From Bacillota bacterium (GTDB taxonomy: Bacteria > Bacillota > Bacilli > Alicyclobacillales > SLC66), in NCBI GenBank assembly GCA_021846145.1, contig JAJZCJ010000156.1, positions 1 to 7,565 on the forward strand: DNA of 7,565 bases. The letters are read 5' to 3'. The notes beneath the pieces were generated by a model. It searched no databases. It was given only the letters and a program-made list of their open reading frames with translations, and was not told where the DNA came from. Position numbers and translations under genes: made by a program. This document shows positions 6,136-7,565 of the stretch, piece after piece; position 1 is the stretch's first letter, and each line of letters opens with the position of its first letter.

Positions 6136-7352
6136 ATGGCCAAATTCAAAGCCTATTCTACCGAACAGGGAGAACTCTTTCCAACTTATCTCAGTGACTG
6201 GATTTCCGATGACCATCTGGTGCGATTAGTGAGCGACATTTCGATCAGTTGGATCTATCGGATATTCTTAATCTGTATTCCCATCGTGGAGAAGAGGCTT
6301 ACCATCCAGCGATGCTGTTGAAGTTGTGGTTTTATGGCTACGCCATCGGTGTATTCACTTCTCGTAAGATTCAAACGGCGACCTATGAAAATATTCCCTT
6401 CCGTTGGTTATGCGGGGGTCTTCATCCGGATTTTCGCACACTCAGCGATTTTCGAAAAAATCACCTTCATGTCTTGCCGGGACTGTTCAAACAAATCATC
6501 GAAATCGCGATGACATTGGGGTATGTGACGCTGGGTCATGTCAGCATTGATGGTACAAAAATAAAAGCGAATGCGTCCAAACACAAAGCGATGTCGCGTC
6601 AACGGATGAAACAGGAAATTGAACGGTTAGAAGCGGATATCCACCAAGCGATGAACGAAGCCGAACAAGCTGACACTAAAGATGAGATGTCACTTTCGCA
6701 GGCTCCACCCATGACTGAGGTCACCGTTTCGGATCGTCAAATCCGTTTGGCCAAGATTAAGGCGGCGCTCAAGGAGTTGGAAGAACGTAAGCCGGAAGCT
6801 GAATCAAAAACGGCAGAGAAAGATCAAATCAATTTTACGGATTCAGCGTCTCGGATCATGGACACAAAAACGCCAGGCGTCATTCAGGGATACAATCCGC
6901 AAATTGCCGTCGATGAAGATCACCACTTCATTGTCGGGATTCGGATGAGCAACAGCAGTAACGACCAGAAACAATTTGATGGCGTACTTCAATACATCGA
7001 AGAGATGACGGGACAAAGTCCGGAAACAACTAGTGTGGATGCCGGTTATTTCAGCGCAGAGAACATCCAAGCGGCCAAAGCGCATCATACCGATGCGTAT
7101 ATTGCCGCGAATCGAGAGGGCAAAGCCATCTACCTCAAGCGCAAAGCGATCGTGGAACCGGCATTCGGAGAGATGAAAGAAGTCCAAGGATTTCGGCAGT
7201 TTCATCTTCGTGGGGAAGAAAAAGTGAGCGGAGAATTTCTGTTGCTGGCTCAGAGCTATAACCTGAGAAAATTACATTCGGCGAAATACCACAAAAAAGC
7301 GACCATTGAAAAACGGGAGAGGTCTGCCAAAAAACGAAAAAAGGCGGCATAA
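6136..7352 (+). pseudogene. IS1182-family DDE transposase, frameshifted
   Basis: The first frame (ATG 6136) gives MAKFKAYSTEQGELFPTYLS and ends in DDHLVRLVSDI, the IS1182 N-terminus. The second gives DQLDLSDILNLYSHRGEEAY and continues to 7352. Homologous sequence passes from one frame to the other at about 6240. One extra base after GACATT would restore ISDI-x-DQLDLSDIL, so a base was probably lost from the T-run at 6239-6241. The catalytic triad is in the second frame: Asp at 6549 (SIDGTKIKANAS), Asp at 7038 (SVDAGYFS) and Glu at 7155 (VEPAFGEMKE). The central region 6600-6840 encodes a charged, coiled-coil-like insertion (KQEIERLEADIHQAMNEAEQ). Between AYIAANR and EGKAIY (near 7115) some 35 residues usual in the family seem absent, leaving only 39 residues between the second Asp and the Glu. 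AGGA at 6122-6125 serves the ATG start. Confidence 0.85.
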
Positions 7353-7476
7353 AGGCGAAGAAATGAGTAAAAAATCCCTTAAAACACGAAATATAGCCTC
7401 GCAATAACCTCATAATCGTTTAATGTTCAGTCAGATGAGCGACTGGTGATTGGGAAAATAGTTAATTTCAAAATCT
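7353..7476 (+). other. Right non-coding end of the IS
   Basis: Between the transposase stop and the right inverted repeat I see no gene. A small inverted repeat CAGTC-8-GACTG (7428-7445) is the only structure noted. Confidence 0.5.
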
Positions 7477-7492
7477 GTCGGACAGACTCCTA
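7477..7492 (-). repeat. Right terminal inverted repeat of the IS
   Basis: GTCGGACAGACTCCTA on the plus strand, perfectly complementary to 6021-6036. The 73 bases beyond it (7493-7565) hold no recognisable gene. Confidence 0.9.
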
Positions 7493-7565
7493 GAGCATGA
7501 CAGAATAAAACAAAATGATTTGTTGGAAACACGCCGACTCATTGCCTTAAACCAATCGAAATTAG

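Larger units (their letters stand above)
6021..7492 (+). mobile_element. IS1182-like insertion sequence, apparently degenerate
   Basis: A 1,472-bp element bounded by perfect 16-bp terminal inverted repeats and holding one IS1182-type transposase on the plus strand. Each end reads TAGGAGTCTGTCCGAC inward. The outermost TA may be a duplicated target (element 6023-7490) or part of the repeat. No longer target duplication is visible in the flanks. About 100 bp before and 125 bp after the transposase hold no other gene. The frameshift and probable internal loss in the transposase suggest it cannot move by itself. Confidence 0.88.

Noticed and set aside
6235..6250. Programmed -1 ribosomal frameshift in the transposase
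   Set aside because: No X XXY YYZ slippery heptamer is present in the zero frame, and family members are normally encoded in one frame; a lost base is simpler.
6843..7413. Minus-strand open frames opposite the transposase
   Set aside because: They are shadows of the transposase reading frame, with no ribosome binding site or recognisable motif.
1..7565. CRISPR arrays, tRNA or rRNA genes, toxin-antitoxin or defence genes
   Set aside because: No regularly spaced repeats, no RNA-gene motifs and no matching protein families were seen on either strand.

Overview
The window reads as a carbohydrate-acid (gluconate-type) utilisation locus from a Gram-positive, Bacillota-like bacterium. The grounds are strong AGGAGG-type ribosome binding sites, moderately AT-rich DNA, sigma-A-type promoters, and Bacillus-style protein families (FGGY gluconate kinase, RpiR/SIS regulator, KdgR-like LacI regulator). 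I cannot place the species; an Alicyclobacillaceae-type organism is only a guess.

Layout. Positions 1-990 (+) hold a LacI/KdgR-like repressor whose first codons lie outside the window. Its helix-turn-helix carries an in-frame TAA at 31-33, so it looks inactivated. Positions 1015-2286 (-) hold an ACS-type major facilitator, the likely sugar-acid importer, which converges on the repressor. Positions 2287-2570 are a divergent control region. It has a minus-strand promoter (TTGACA-17-TATATT) for the transporter, a plus-strand promoter (TTAACA-18-TATAAT) for the catabolic operon, and an inverted-repeat-rich transporter leader of about 160 nt. Positions 2571-5889 (+) are a compact three-gene operon: RpiR-type regulator, gluconate kinase, and a short 6-phosphogluconate dehydrogenase. 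A bidirectional hairpin terminator follows at 5914-5949.

Positions 6021-7492 are an IS1182-like insertion sequence bounded by perfect 16-bp terminal inverted repeats. Its transposase has a one-base frameshift near 6240 and seems to lack a block before the catalytic Glu. The element sits in what was probably a minus-strand transcription unit that ended at the 5914-5949 terminator. Only an unidentifiable remnant of that unit remains.

How it fits together (inference): the transporter imports gluconate or a related hexonate, the kinase makes 6-phosphogluconate, and the dehydrogenase decarboxylates it to ribulose 5-phosphate. The RpiR protein, through its SIS domain, probably senses a phosphorylated intermediate. 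No previously undescribed defence or mobile system is evident. The most unusual items are the nonsense codon at the DNA-reading position of the repressor, the structured transporter leader, and the degenerate IS with its interrupted target.
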